Assembly: GCA_963717945.1 (NCBI GenBank)
Contig: CAVQXT010000003.1
Span: forward strand, 434,001-498,000
Direction: 5' to 3'
DNA from: FEN-299 sp963717945
GTDB lineage: Bacteria; Acidobacteriota; Vicinamibacteria; Vicinamibacterales; Fen-181
Length of the DNA stretch: 64,000 bases
In this document: positions 42,624-53,609 of the stretch, piece after piece
Numbering within the stretch: position 1 is the stretch's first letter
Layout: every line of letters starts with the position of its first letter
The notes under the pieces: model-generated
What the model was told of the DNA's origin: nothing
Databases searched by the model: none
What the model saw: the letters and a program-made list of their open reading frames with translations, nothing else
Program-made: the position numbers and the translations under genes

Positions 42624-44210
42624 ATGAAGACACGCGGCGTCGAGCCCACGCCGTCTTCGCGGCCATCCCGCCCCAACGTGGCGAACTTGCTCGTCCGTCT
42701 CCGCGTACGCCTGCCGCTCCTGGTGGCGTTGGTCCTCTCGGTTGTCGTCGGGGCTGCCGGCTATTGGGAGCTCCGCACGTTTGAAACGAGCATCACCGCC
42801 GATCTGGTTGGCGTGGCGCGCTCGACGGGCCAGGCGGTGGCCGACGACATCGAGGTGGGCGACGACCCGGCGGTGCGGGACGACCTGGCCGACAGCCTGC
42901 GCGACTTCGCCTACGCCGTCCCGTCGATTCGCTCGATCCTCGTGGCCAGGGTGGAGAACGACACGCCGACCGTCGTGGCCAGCACTTCATCGGCCGAAGG
43001 CCAGGACTGGCTGGCGCTGGCGCGCGAGGCGGTCAAGCGCAACGAAATCGTGACGGCCGAGCCGGTGAAGCAGATCCACCTGGTCGGCGTGCCCGCCAAG
43101 CGCGACGGCCGGGTCTGGGGCGCCGTCGTCGTGACCTACTCGCTGGCGTCGGTCGAGGCGCTGCGGCGCGAGGGCCGCAGCGTCGTGCTCTGGTTCGTGC
43201 CGGCGGCGGTTCTCCTGATGACCCTCGTGCTCGACCTGCTGATGCGCCGGCTGGTGCACAAGCCGATCGACGGGATTCGCCGGACCATGCAGCGGGTGAG
43301 AGCGCGCGACCTCGGGGCCCGCGCGCCGGTTCTGCGCAACGACGAGATCGGCGCGGTGGCCCGGGGGCTCAACGAAATGCTGGCCGAGCTGGAGGGGGTC
43401 AACGTGTCGCTCCAGGAGCGGATCCGCGAGGCGACCAGCGAGCTGCGCGCCAAGAACGAGGAGCTGGTGGAGAGCTACCAGCGCGTCTTCGCGCTTCGCG
43501 AGGCGCTGGCCCGGGCGGACCAGATGGCGGCCGTGGGGCACATGGCCGCCAGCGTGGCGCACCAGGTCGGCACGCCCTTGAATCTCATCTCCGGCTACGT
43601 CCAGATGGTCCGCGAGGACGAGGGCGTGGACTCGCGCGTCACGCGGCGGCTCGAGATCGTGCAGGAGCAGATCGCCAAGGTCACCTCGATCGTCCGCGCG
43701 ATGCTCGACCACGCCCGGCGGCCGGTGCCGAAGGAGCCGACCGACCTGGCCGAGCTGCTGCGGCGCGTGTGTGACGTGGCGCGGCCGAAGCTGGACGAGC
43801 TCGGTGTGCGGCTCGACCTGGCGACCGCGGCCGTGCCGCCGGTCATGGCCGACGCGGTCCAACTCGAGCTGGCGCTGCTCAATCTCGTGTCGAACAGCCT
43901 CGACGCCATGCCGGCCGGCGGGGTCATGTCGATTTCACTCGGGCCGGACGGCCACGGCCGCGTGCAGATCGAGGTGGCCGACACCGGGACCGGGATCGCG
44001 CCCGAGTTGCTGCCCCGGATCTTCGAGCCGTGGGTGACGACGAAGGACGCCGGGCGCGGCACCGGCCTCGGCCTGAGCATCACGCGCGACGTGCTGGCCA
44101 GCCACGGGGGGACGATCTCGGTGAAGAGCGAGGTGGGCGTCGGCTCGGTGTTCACGATCGACCTGCCGGCGGCGACGGCGCCGCGGCCCGTAGAGTCCGA
44201 GAGCGACTGA
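42624..44210 (+). CDS. Membrane sensor histidine kinase (NtrB-like core)
   Basis: The 528-residue protein has a membrane segment (28-48), an extracytoplasmic sensor domain (about 50-185), a second membrane segment (186-206), HAMP (about 207-260), a coiled coil, the H-box SVAHQVGTPLN with His313, and an ATPase domain (NLVSNSLDAM, DTGTGIAPE, GTGLGLSI). The AHxVGTPL type of H-box is typical of kinases paired with NtrC-class regulators, and such a regulator gene follows by 6 bp. The signal is unknown. Confidence 0.93.
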   Translation: MKTRGVEPTPSSRPSRPNVANLLVRLRVRLPLLVALVLSVVVGAAGYWELRTFETSITADLVGVARSTGQAVADDIEVGDDPAVRDDLADSLRDFAYAVPSIRSILVARVENDTPTVVASTSSAEGQDWLALAREAVKRNEIVTAEPVKQIHLVGVPAKRDGRVWGAVVVTYSLASVEALRREGRSVVLWFVPAAVLLMTLVLDLLMRRLVHKPIDGIRRTMQRVRARDLGARAPVLRNDEIGAVARGLNEMLAELEGVNVSLQERIREATSELRAKNEELVESYQRVFALREALARADQMAAVGHMAASVAHQVGTPLNLISGYVQMVREDEGVDSRVTRRLEIVQEQIAKVTSIVRAMLDHARRPVPKEPTDLAELLRRVCDVARPKLDELGVRLDLATAAVPPVMADAVQLELALLNLVSNSLDAMPAGGVMSISLGPDGHGRVQIEVADTGTGIAPELLPRIFEPWVTTKDAGRGTGLGLSITRDVLASHGGTISVKSEVGVGSVFTIDLPAATAPRPVESESD

Positions 44211-44216
44211 GTCCTT

Positions 44217-45572
<1,356 letters not shown>

Positions 45573-46244
45573 GCCGGCTTACGGCGTACGCCTCACGGCT
45601 TACTACGTCATGAGCCGGGGCGCACCCTGGCCCATGAACACCGAACGCCGCGTCTCGGGTCTGCCACTTCGCAAAGCGGCCCCTCCATGGCTGAGCGGTC
45701 GGGGCAGGTTTACGCTTTGCTCCGGGCAGACCCTGCGGCGCAGCATAGGGCCGATTGGGCGGCCGTCGCCCCGGCGCTATTTTCTGAGCACGGCGTCATA
45801 AGCCGGGGCGCACCCTGGCCCATGAAAAGGGCATTGTCTGCGCTCGGTCGGTCGCGCGCACGGGTTGGCGCCACACGCAGGCCGGCTGGCGATGTCTCGA
45901 CGGGCGGGTGGCGCCAGGCGGGGGCCCCCCAGCGGGCCGAGCGCGACGCCCGTGACAAGCGCTGTGTGCGCGAGGACGCTGGGGGATCCTGGCGACAGGA
46001 CCCGCCGGCGCCAACCCGTCCCCTCCCCGCGGTCCCGTCATCGAGCGGATTGCCGAGCCCCGGCACTATCTTCTGGGCACGCCTCAGGCCAAGTGGCTGA
46101 AGGCTTCCGCCTCCGCCGCGCATGATCCGCGCCGGCTACGGCGGACCCGCCGAAGCCCACGGGGCGAAGGCCGGCAGGGCTCAGGCCAAGAGGCTCAAGG
46201 CTCAGGACTCAAGGCTCAGGAGGAACGAGGGACGACGTTCACGC
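45573..46244. other. Long non-coding region with diverged duplications
   Basis: These 670 or so bp contain no credible gene. A 33-bp direct repeat (CGTCATRAGCCGGGGCGCAC...) occurs at 45606-45638 and 45793-45825 with one difference. A second pair, CTATYTTCTGRGCACG, occurs around 45778-45793 and 46066-46081. Degenerate TTACGGCGTACG units follow the response regulator stop, and CTCAGG units lie at 46177-46222. It could be the remains of a non-autonomous mobile element. Confidence 0.5.
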
Positions 46245-46269
46245 GTAGGGGCGGGCCTCGTGCCCGCCC
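46245..46269. repeat. GTAGGGGCGGGC stem-loop repeat
   Basis: GTAG is followed by stem GGGCGGGC, loop CTCGT and stem GCCCGCCC. It lies 5 bp downstream of the DinB-family stop (minus strand), where it may act as a terminator. Confidence 0.75.
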
Positions 46270-46274
46270 GTCAG

Positions 46275-46769
46275 CTACTTGTTTCTCCCCAGGTACGTGG
46301 TGAAGTCGGTGTTGGGCGGCGTCCGCCCGAGCTGCCGCAACTGGGTGGCCGCCTGTCCGCGGTGATAGGTGGAGTGGTTGACAACGTGCTGAATCAGGTG
46401 GCCGAGCGGATTCGCGAACGCCTGGCCATCCATCGTGCGGTACGCGATCGGACGCTGCAGATCACCGTCGGTCAGCGAGGCCAGCAACGACTCGCGCTGA
46501 GACTCGATCCCCGCGAGTTGAGACAGGAGCTCCGTCAGCTCCGGGCGCGCCACCCAGGAGGGCCTGGCCGTGGGGCTGTCACCGAGCCAGCGCTTCAGCC
46601 AAATCCACTCGGCGCTGACGATGTGGGCGAGTGTCGCGCCGACCGCGGGGAAGCTGCTCGCGACGACGGCGTCGAACTGCTCCTGCGTCAGCTCTCCAGC
46701 CGCCGCGAACATGCGCGCGTTGGCCCACGAGTCGTATTCGAACAACTCCCTGGCTTCGCTGGTGGTCAT
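46275..46769 (-). CDS. DinB-family protein
   Basis: The 164-residue protein is a single DinB-like four-helix bundle with metal-ligand histidines in ATLAHIVSAEWIWLKRW and NHSTYHRGQ. The superfamily includes thiol transferases and uncharacterised stress proteins. The substrate here is unknown. It diverges from the PadR regulator gene. Confidence 0.88.
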   Translation of the reverse strand: MTTSEARELFEYDSWANARMFAAAGELTQEQFDAVVASSFPAVGATLAHIVSAEWIWLKRWLGDSPTARPSWVARPELTELLSQLAGIESQRESLLASLTDGDLQRPIAYRTMDGQAFANPLGHLIQHVVNHSTYHRGQAATQLRQLGRTPPNTDFTTYLGRNK

Positions 46770-46901
46770 CCCGATCCTCCGGGTCAGCTTCCGTCTCTCG
46801 CGGGCAAAAGGTCGTCAGGTGTTCTCTTCAATCGAGGGTAGCCGCCCGCTCGGGGTGAAGTCCATCCTGCCGCTCCCCTGTTGCTCCCCCTGCTGCTCCC
46901 C

Positions 46902-46941
46902 TTGACGTTCGACAGGACTTGGCCTAGTCTCTTGTCGAACG
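46902..46941 (+). promoter_or_regulatory. PadR-permease promoter with overlapping palindromic operator
   Basis: TTGACG (46902-46907) and TAGTCT (46925-46930) are spaced by 17 bp. An inverted repeat CGTTCGACA ... TGTCGAACG (46906-46914 and 46933-46941), with inner GACT/AGTC, covers both boxes, as expected for autorepression by the PadR protein. Confidence 0.65.
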
Positions 46942-46960
46942 CTTAGGGGTGGTACACCGC

Positions 46961-47305
46961 ATGGACGTAGACAAGACGGAACTCCTCCAGGGCACGCTGG
47001 ACCTCCTCATCCTGAAGACACTGGCGCTCGGCCCCATGCACGGCTGGGGCATCTCGCAACGAATCCACCAGATATCGAAGGACGTCCTTCAGATAACTCA
47101 AGGCTCCCTGTATCCCGCGCTCCATCGTCTGGAAGTTCGACGCCTGGTCGCGTCCGAGATGGGCACCTCGGAGAACAACCGGCAAGCGCGCTTCTACCGT
47201 CTCACGGCGGCCGGCCGGACGCGCCTCGCCGCCGAGACCGAGACCTGGGGCCGCCTGTCGCTGGCGGTCGGTCGGATCCTGCGCGCGGCCCCGGAGGGCG
47301 GCTGA
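46961..47305 (+). CDS. PadR-family transcriptional regulator
   Basis: The 114-residue protein is a PadR winged helix: LLQGTLDLLILKTLALGPMHGWGISQRI, then LQITQGSLYPALHRLE and RFYRLTAAGR. The ATG at 46961 is used; a GTG at 46949 is in frame. The stop overlaps the permease ATG by 1 nt (TGATG). In Acidobacteriota such PadR genes commonly precede duplicated orphan permeases and presumably control them. Confidence 0.92.
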   Translation: MDVDKTELLQGTLDLLILKTLALGPMHGWGISQRIHQISKDVLQITQGSLYPALHRLEVRRLVASEMGTSENNRQARFYRLTAAGRTRLAAETETWGRLSLAVGRILRAAPEGG

Positions 47306-49953
47306 TGTGGCTTGAACTGCGCAATCGCGTCGAAGCGTTGATGCGACGCCGCAAGCTGGACGCGGAGGTGGACGCCGAGTTGCGCTTCCATCTGGAGATG
47401 CAGATAGCGGAGCATGTTCGGGCCGGCATGTCGCCCGAAGAAGCACGCCGCGCGGCGCTCCTCGCGTTTGGCGGCACGACGCAAACGACGGAGGCGTGCC
47501 ACGAGGTGCGGCACACCTGGCTCGACTCGCTCTGGCAGGACTCGCGGTACGCGGTGCGGAGCGTGCTCCGCCGGCCGGCAATGTGCCTTGCCGCCGTCTG
47601 TCTCTTGGGCGTTGGGATCGGCATCACCACGGCGATGTTCACCATCGTCGATGCCCTGATCCTGCGGCCGGCTCCCTTCAGCGATCCCGATCAAGTGGCT
47701 CACCTGTGGATGCGCGATCAGCACGGAGGCCCTGGCGCGGTTGCGCCAGCCGTGCTCCGCGCGTGGAGGGACTCTCCGGCCTTCTCCGCCGCGGAGGCGG
47801 CGGTAGAGGATACCGCGCTGCTGGGTACCGAAGGTGGACCGGTCACCAGAGGGATCGCGCGTGTGACGCCGGGAGTGTTCAGCCTGCTGGGAGGCGTTCG
47901 GCCGATACGCGGCCGGTTGTTCGACCCGTCGGAAGGACGACCCGGCAGCGACGACCGGGTGCTCTTGTCAGAGGATGTCTGGCGCGCGGTCTATCATGCG
48001 GACCCGGCGCTGGTTGGGCACCGTGTGACGATCGACGGCACACCGATGCTGGTCGTGGGCATCCTGCCGTCCGGGTTCCGCTTTCCGTCGTGGAACACGG
48101 TCATCTGGAGACCCGCCGCCTTCGGCACTCCCTCGACATCGGATTCGGACGACTGGCCCGTCGTCTACGTGCGCTTCGCGCCTCAGGTGCCGCGCGCCGA
48201 TGCGTTGCGTATGGCCACAATGTCAGCCAGGGGGGCCCACGCGGCGAACGCTCGGCGATGGGCGCAGCCTGAGCCTCTCGCCGGCCTCGTGCTCGACGCG
48301 TACTACCAACGTGCGGTGCCGTTGCTCTCGGGAGGCGTCATCCTCCTCTTCTTCGCGCTGTGTGCCAACGTGTGCGGCCTGTTTCTTGGCAGCCTCACGG
48401 CGCGAGGCCGCGAGTTCAGGACGCGGGCGGCGCTGGGCGCCGCGCGTTCGCGACTGGTGCGGCAGGTATTCCTCGAAAGCGCGACCATTGGCTGCGGCGG
48501 TCTCGTTGCGGGCGCCGCACTCGGCTGGGCGCTCGTCGCTGCCGCCCGCGGGTTCGTCCCCGAGGCTTTCCTCATGCGGAGCCTCAATCCACTTCACCTC
48601 GATGTGCGCGCCCTGAGCGTGGCGTCCCTCGCGGGCCTGGCGGCGACGCTGGCGGCGGGCCTGTTGCCGGCTATCATCGGTACCCGCGTCGAGACCAGGG
48701 GGTCGCTCTATGTGACCGAACGCGTCGGCACGGAGACGTCACGGATCCGGCTTGCCACACGGGTCCTCCTGATCGCGCAGGTGGCCCTTTCGTGCACGCT
48801 GCTTCTCGGCGCGACGTTGCTGGTCCGCTCGTTCGTCAACCTCGCGCACGCGGACCGTGGCCTGGATGCAAGCGATATCACCGTTGCGACGGTGGAGATG
48901 GCCCCAACCTCGTCCCCCGCGTTTGCCACGCAGGCGGCGCGCGCGACGGTCGCGCGCGCCCTGGAAGAGCAGGTTCGCGCGCTCCCCGGGGTGATCCAGA
49001 CAACCTGGTCGTACGGCTTGCCGCCCGATGGCGGCGCCATCTCGTTCGGCGACTGGATATCCGACGCCCCCGGCGCGCGCCCGGTGAACATGGAGGTCTA
49101 CCGGTACTCAGTGGACTCGGCCTTCTTTGCGCTCTACAGGATTCCGGTGCTGCGTGGGCGGACGTTCCGGCCGTCGGACGCGCCCGGTGCCGTTCTCGTC
49201 GGTGAACGCCTGGCGCGAGCGCTGTGGCCGGGGTTGGACCCGGTCGGCAGGGACTTCTCATTCATGAAGGAGCAGTTCCACGTCGTGGGCCTCGTCAGAG
49301 AGATCCACTATCCGTCCCTCGACGCGAGGCTGGATCGCCCGCAGTTCTACGAGCGCTTCGACGGCCACTTCGGTTACGCCATGCTCGGCGTCCGTTGCGG
49401 CCCATCCTCGAGATCATCGTCACGTGAGGCGCAATCCTCGGGCGGCGCCAATTGTCTCGACAGCGCGGTTCTGCGGCAGAGACTGACCGAAGGGCATCCC
49501 GGCGTGCGAGTCATGAGTGCCCAGGCGCTCGATGCGGCCTACTCCATGGAACTGGCTCGACCGCGCGCGGCGGCAGCGCTGGCGTTCGCGTTTGCGGCAG
49601 CGGCGCTCCTGGCCGCTGCCGCCGGACTGTTCAGTGTGCTCAGTTACAGCGTGGCTCGCCGGCGCCGCGAACTGGGCATCCGCATCGCGTTCGGCGCGTC
49701 GCCGGCCGCCGTCCGGCGTCTCGTGTTGCGCGACGGGATCCTTATCACGTTGACGGGGACTGCCATCGGGGCCGCCTGCGGCCTGTCCCTCGCCCGCGTG
49801 CTCGCCTCGCTGCAGTACGGGGTAACCACGAACGACCCGGTCAGCTGCGCCATTGTCCTTGCCGTGGTCGCGGTGACGGTGGCCGTGGCTTCATGGCACC
49901 CGACGCGAACCGCTGCCCACACCGATCCGGCGTCGCTGTTGAGAGAGGAATGA
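47305..49953 (+). CDS. Acidobacterial duplicated orphan ABC permease (MacB-like)
   Basis: The 882-residue protein has an N-terminal cytoplasmic helical region (LDAEVDAELRFHLEMQ..., about 1-75) and two MacB_PCD/FtsX units. Each unit has a large extracytoplasmic domain and terminal membrane helices (about 90-475 and 485-882). This is the orphan permease architecture lacking an ATPase partner next door. It is translationally coupled to the PadR gene. Export or mechanotransmission is presumed and the substrate is unknown. Confidence 0.92.
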   Translation: MWLELRNRVEALMRRRKLDAEVDAELRFHLEMQIAEHVRAGMSPEEARRAALLAFGGTTQTTEACHEVRHTWLDSLWQDSRYAVRSVLRRPAMCLAAVCLLGVGIGITTAMFTIVDALILRPAPFSDPDQVAHLWMRDQHGGPGAVAPAVLRAWRDSPAFSAAEAAVEDTALLGTEGGPVTRGIARVTPGVFSLLGGVRPIRGRLFDPSEGRPGSDDRVLLSEDVWRAVYHADPALVGHRVTIDGTPMLVVGILPSGFRFPSWNTVIWRPAAFGTPSTSDSDDWPVVYVRFAPQVPRADALRMATMSARGAHAANARRWAQPEPLAGLVLDAYYQRAVPLLSGGVILLFFALCANVCGLFLGSLTARGREFRTRAALGAARSRLVRQVFLESATIGCGGLVAGAALGWALVAAARGFVPEAFLMRSLNPLHLDVRALSVASLAGLAATLAAGLLPAIIGTRVETRGSLYVTERVGTETSRIRLATRVLLIAQVALSCTLLLGATLLVRSFVNLAHADRGLDASDITVATVEMAPTSSPAFATQAARATVARALEEQVRALPGVIQTTWSYGLPPDGGAISFGDWISDAPGARPVNMEVYRYSVDSAFFALYRIPVLRGRTFRPSDAPGAVLVGERLARALWPGLDPVGRDFSFMKEQFHVVGLVREIHYPSLDARLDRPQFYERFDGHFGYAMLGVRCGPSSRSSSREAQSSGGANCLDSAVLRQRLTEGHPGVRVMSAQALDAAYSMELARPRAAAALAFAFAAAALLAAAAGLFSVLSYSVARRRRELGIRIAFGASPAAVRRLVLRDGILITLTGTAIGAACGLSLARVLASLQYGVTTNDPVSCAIVLAVVAVTVAVASWHPTRTAAHTDPASLLREE

Positions 49954-49988
49954 AGACGGACCGTCTCTCGTCGAACGATCCGATGACC

Positions 49989-50122
49989 GGGCGGGCACCA
50001 GGCCCGCCCCTACGCCGGTCCCCGTTTTCCTTCCGTGATCCGCTGCCCGCTGATCCCCGATCCCCCGTCCCCCGTCCCCCGTCCCTCGTCCCCGATCCCT
50101 CGTCCCCCGTCCCTCGTCCCTA
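49989..50122. repeat. GTAGGGGCGGGC stem-loop (reverse) and GGGAYSRG-type tract (reverse)
   Basis: The stem-loop is at 49989-50013 (GGGCGGGC-ACCAG-GCCCGCCC, then CTAC). From about 50040 to 50122 CCCCGATCCCT/CCCTCGTCC units repeat up to the mprF stop. Both lie between convergent genes. Confidence 0.7.
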
Positions 50123-52735
50123 CCGCTTCCCCTTGAGCACCTGCGTCCATCCTCCCGCGATGAGGGCGCTGACGTGCGCGATGGCCGCCGGCCACTCCCA
50201 CGCGTTCTGGTAAGCCATGTAACGCGGCACCCAGTCGGGGGCGAACTTCTCCTTGTAGAGCCGGAGCCCCTGGAAGTTGTACCAGGTCTCGCCGTGCTGG
50301 AAGAACAGGTTGGCCAGCCGCTCGCGCGTGTGCGCGCCGCGGAGATCGCCGACGCTCGCCAGCGGCGCCATCCCCATGTTGAACCGCTTGTAGCCGCGCT
50401 CCTTGCCGTAGACGAACAGCGAGGTGAACATGAAGTCCATCACCCGCGGCGCATCGTCCCGGTAGCGCATCAGGTCGATCGACAGCTCCTCCCGGCCCGG
50501 GCCGAGCAGCAGGTTGGCGAAGGCGATGTTCCGGCCCGACGCGTCCTCGACCACCGCGCACGGGAAGCGCGAGAGGTACTCGGGGTCGAAGAAGCCGACC
50601 GAGAACTGCCGCTCGCGCACCCCCTTGCTCTCGAGCCACCCGGCCGAGATGGCCGCCAGTTCGGGCATCGCGCGCTCGACGTCGTAGGGCGGAAGGACGC
50701 GGAAACGCACCCGGTCCCGCTCGGCGCGCCGCAGGAACTGGCGGTACTCCTTGCCGGCGTGCCCATCGAGCGTGAACCGCTCGAGCGACACGTGCGCCTC
50801 TTCGCCCAGCTTGAAGAAGGCGTAGCCCCGGTCGTGCAGCGCGGGAATCCAGTTGAGCGACACCTGGTAGAACACCGGCCGGCGGTCGAGATCGCCGGCG
50901 TGATCGAACAGCGCGTTCAGGAACGCCGAGCGCTCGCTCGCGCTGCGGACCACGGGGTCCGAGAACACGACCAGGTAGGGGCCGATGGTCCGGAAGAGGC
51001 AGAAGCCGCGCCCGGGATCCTCGAAGAGATCCTTGTCGCCGCAGGCCGCGAGCATCGGGCTCGTGTCGCCGCCGTACTCCGCGTGCAGGTCCAGCGCGCG
51101 ATCGATGCGCTCCTTCTCGAGCCGCCTGAACCTGATCGACGGGCGAATCACTATCCAGGCTGCCGCGGCCGACACCACGATGAACAGCGTGGTCGCGGAT
51201 CGCAGGAACCGGTTGCGCTCGACCTCCGACCACCGCACCGACCTGTAGGTCTCGATGTCTGTGACCCTGGGCGCGCGGACGCGGTAGGCGAAGGTCCCGA
51301 ACACGATGAACACCATGAGCGCCAGGAACGCCACGCCGACGTCCCGCGACTCGAGCCAGTCGCCCCGGCTCTTCCTCGTGAACAGCGGCCGCTGCGAGAT
51401 CGCCAGTAGGGCGACCAGCGCGAGAATCACCGCCTCTTCCCAGTCCAGCCCCTTGAGGATCGAGAACACCACCCCCATGAGCAGCAGGTTGACCGTCCAG
51501 TTGAGCGCGGCCCGGTAGCCGCGCGCCAGCCCCCGGGCGAGCACCAGCAGCAGGATCCCCGTCGCCGCCGCCGCCAGGTGGGAGACTTCCACGACGGGGA
51601 ACGGCAGCAACTCGTTGACGGTCACGAACCTCGACCGGATCGAGAACGACGCGGCGCTCAGCAGGATCAGCAGCCCGGCCGCCCCGACGATCCCCCCCAT
51701 CAGTCGGCGAGCCAGCTCGAGCCGCTTGGTAGCCCGATGCGTGGCCCAGCTCAGCAGGAGCAGCGACGCGACCGCCCAGGGGACGACGTAGTAGGTCAGC
51801 CGGTAGGCGAGCAGCGCCGCGGTCGTGATGCTTTTCTCGATCGGCAGCCGCGCGATCCAGAACGCGTCCGCGCTGCCGAATCCTCCCGGCACCAGGCTCG
51901 CCAGCCCCACCGCCTGGCCGAAGAAGAAGGCCCGGATCGATTCGATGACCGGCAGTTGGACGCCAGTGGCCCGCATGCACGCCGTGAAGGCGATCGCGGC
52001 CAGCAGCCAGTCCAGCCAGCCCACGACGGCGAGGTGCAGAGCGGCGATCGACCCGCCCGTGGGCGTCGCCAGCCGCTCGATCCGGTTGAAGATCGCGCGG
52101 GCGATGTGCACGCCGGCCAGCGTCGTCACGAAGGCGAGGCCGACGAGTGCGGTCTCGATGCGGACGTCGCTGACGGCCGGCAGCAGCCAGGCGGCGACGG
52201 TCCAGCCGCCGAGGCCGGCGGTGAACGCGGTGGCGATCGAGACGACGCCGCCCTCCAGGTCCGCCGGCTTGTCGACGGCCGGGCGGTAGAGCCAGAACCT
52301 GATGGCCGGCCCCGCCAGCGGGCCGAGCGTCAGGAAGTTGCTCCAGGCGAACGACACGGCCCCGTAGCGCCACCGCTCGAACCAGCGCGAACGCGTGTGC
52401 TCGAACGCGATGACGTCGTAGAGCCCCATGACGCCGATGTTGAGCAGCGTCGCCCCGGCCGCCACCGTCATCCAGAACGAGTCGAGCCCGTGAAACGCGA
52501 CCCGGACGTCCCTCGGGTGGATGGCGCGCAGCGCGTTCCACGACAGGGCGGAAATCAGGCCGATGACGACGACAGGGAGGATCTTCGGGGCGTGGCCGAG
52601 GAGCCAGAGGAGGCCGTTGCCGACCCGCGCGAACGGGCCGAGCCGGTCGGGTTCGACACTCGCGGCGTCCACGGTTTCGGCGGCCGCCTCGGCGTTCGAC
52701 GAGCGGATCGGGTGCTGGCCGTCTTTGGCGTTCAT
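50120..52735 (-). CDS. mprF: MprF-like lysylphosphatidylglycerol synthetase/flippase
   Basis: Starting at the ATG at 52735, the 871-residue protein has a long N-terminal polytopic part (about 40-540, flippase-type) and a C-terminal DUF2156 GNAT-like aminoacyltransferase domain (about 560-870; FCLFRTIGPYLVVFSDP, FFKLGEEAHVSLERF, YRQFLRRAERD, YNFQGLRLYKEKFAPDW). It would transfer an aminoacyl group from tRNA to phosphatidylglycerol and flip the product, lowering surface charge. Which amino acid is used cannot be told. Confidence 0.92.
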   Translation of the reverse strand: MNAKDGQHPIRSSNAEAAAETVDAASVEPDRLGPFARVGNGLLWLLGHAPKILPVVVIGLISALSWNALRAIHPRDVRVAFHGLDSFWMTVAAGATLLNIGVMGLYDVIAFEHTRSRWFERWRYGAVSFAWSNFLTLGPLAGPAIRFWLYRPAVDKPADLEGGVVSIATAFTAGLGGWTVAAWLLPAVSDVRIETALVGLAFVTTLAGVHIARAIFNRIERLATPTGGSIAALHLAVVGWLDWLLAAIAFTACMRATGVQLPVIESIRAFFFGQAVGLASLVPGGFGSADAFWIARLPIEKSITTAALLAYRLTYYVVPWAVASLLLLSWATHRATKRLELARRLMGGIVGAAGLLILLSAASFSIRSRFVTVNELLPFPVVEVSHLAAAATGILLLVLARGLARGYRAALNWTVNLLLMGVVFSILKGLDWEEAVILALVALLAISQRPLFTRKSRGDWLESRDVGVAFLALMVFIVFGTFAYRVRAPRVTDIETYRSVRWSEVERNRFLRSATTLFIVVSAAAAWIVIRPSIRFRRLEKERIDRALDLHAEYGGDTSPMLAACGDKDLFEDPGRGFCLFRTIGPYLVVFSDPVVRSASERSAFLNALFDHAGDLDRRPVFYQVSLNWIPALHDRGYAFFKLGEEAHVSLERFTLDGHAGKEYRQFLRRAERDRVRFRVLPPYDVERAMPELAAISAGWLESKGVRERQFSVGFFDPEYLSRFPCAVVEDASGRNIAFANLLLGPGREELSIDLMRYRDDAPRVMDFMFTSLFVYGKERGYKRFNMGMAPLASVGDLRGAHTRERLANLFFQHGETWYNFQGLRLYKEKFAPDWVPRYMAYQNAWEWPAAIAHVSALIAGGWTQVLKGKR

Positions 52736-52750
52736 CGCGCGACCGACACT

Positions 52751-52760
52751 ACTATACGAT
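52751..52760. promoter_or_regulatory. Overlapping -10 boxes for mprF and the SDR gene
   Basis: On the plus strand TACGAT (52755-52760) ends 6 nt before the SDR ATG, suggesting a leaderless mRNA. On the minus strand TATAGT (52756-52751) lies 15 nt before the mprF ATG. The two promoters share bases and could exclude each other. Confidence 0.45.
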
Positions 52761-52766
52761 GAGAAC

Positions 52767-53507
52767 ATGGAACTCGGTGACCGTGTCGTCCTGTTGACGG
52801 GAGGGAAACGAATCGGCGCGACGGTGGCCGTCGAACTGGCGCGGCGCGGCGCCGACGTCGCGCTCAGCTACAACCGATCGCGGACCGAGGCCGAGGCGGC
52901 CGCGGACGAGATCCGGGCTCTCGGCCGGCGGGCGCTCGTGTGCGCGGCCGACGTGTCGTCGGCGAGCGCGTGCGAGGCGCTGGTCGCCGCCGTCGTCGCC
53001 GGCCTCGGGCGTCTCGACGTCCTGGTGAACATGGCGTCGATCTACCGGTCGGTGCCCTTCGACCGGATGACCGACGGGGACTTGCAGGCCAGCCTCGACG
53101 TGGATCTCAAGTCGGCGTTCAACTGCGCGCGGGCGGCGGCGCCGCACATGAGAGGGGCCGGCGGCGGGCGGATCGTGAACGTCTCCGACTGGCTGGCGGT
53201 GAGCCAGCGCCCGCGCTACAAGGGACTGGTCGGCTACTACGTGGCCAAGACGGCGATCATCGGGCTGACCTCGGCGCTGGCGCTGGAGTTGGCGCAGGAC
53301 CACGTCCTGGTCAACGCGGTCGCGCCCGGGCCGATCCTCGCGCCGCCGGACCTGCCGGACGAGGAACTCGCGGCGGTGGAGAAGGCCACGCCGGTCGGCC
53401 GCTGGGGCGGCGCCGACGAAATCGCCAAGGCCGTTGTCGCGCTGGTCGAGTCCGATTTCATCACGGGCGAGACGCTGCGGGTGGACGGAGGAAGACACTT
53501 GCAGTGA
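52767..53507 (+). CDS. Short-chain dehydrogenase/reductase
   Basis: The 246-residue protein has TGGKRIGATVA (dinucleotide loop), NMASIY in place of NNAG, and the catalytic YYVAK, with a C-terminal DFITGETLRVDGG. It most resembles NADPH-dependent ketoreductases and pteridine reductase-like SDRs. The substrate is not evident. It diverges from mprF with only 31 bp between the starts. Confidence 0.9.
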   Translation: MELGDRVVLLTGGKRIGATVAVELARRGADVALSYNRSRTEAEAAADEIRALGRRALVCAADVSSASACEALVAAVVAGLGRLDVLVNMASIYRSVPFDRMTDGDLQASLDVDLKSAFNCARAAAPHMRGAGGGRIVNVSDWLAVSQRPRYKGLVGYYVAKTAIIGLTSALALELAQDHVLVNAVAPGPILAPPDLPDEELAAVEKATPVGRWGGADEIAKAVVALVESDFITGETLRVDGGRHLQ

Positions 53508-53519
53508 TTCCGCGCCTGG

Positions 53520-53602
53520 TCCAGTGGCCAGTTACCAGTGGTCAGTGGCCAGTCCGTCACGCGTGACACACTGACAACTGACCACTGGCCACTGACCACT
53601 TC
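53520..53602. repeat. GTCACGCGTGAC-type palindromic repeat, copy 4
   Basis: CCAGTGGCCAGTTACCAGTGG units lead to the core AGTCCGTCACGCGTGACACACT and then to ACTGGCCACTGACCACT. It lies between convergent genes, 7 bp before the M28 peptidase stop. Confidence 0.75.
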
Positions 53603-53609
53603 AGTCCCT

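Noticed and set aside
45606..45825. CRISPR or integron-like array from the 33-bp direct repeat
   Set aside because: Only two copies 187 bp apart, with no integrase or cas genes and no attC-like structure.
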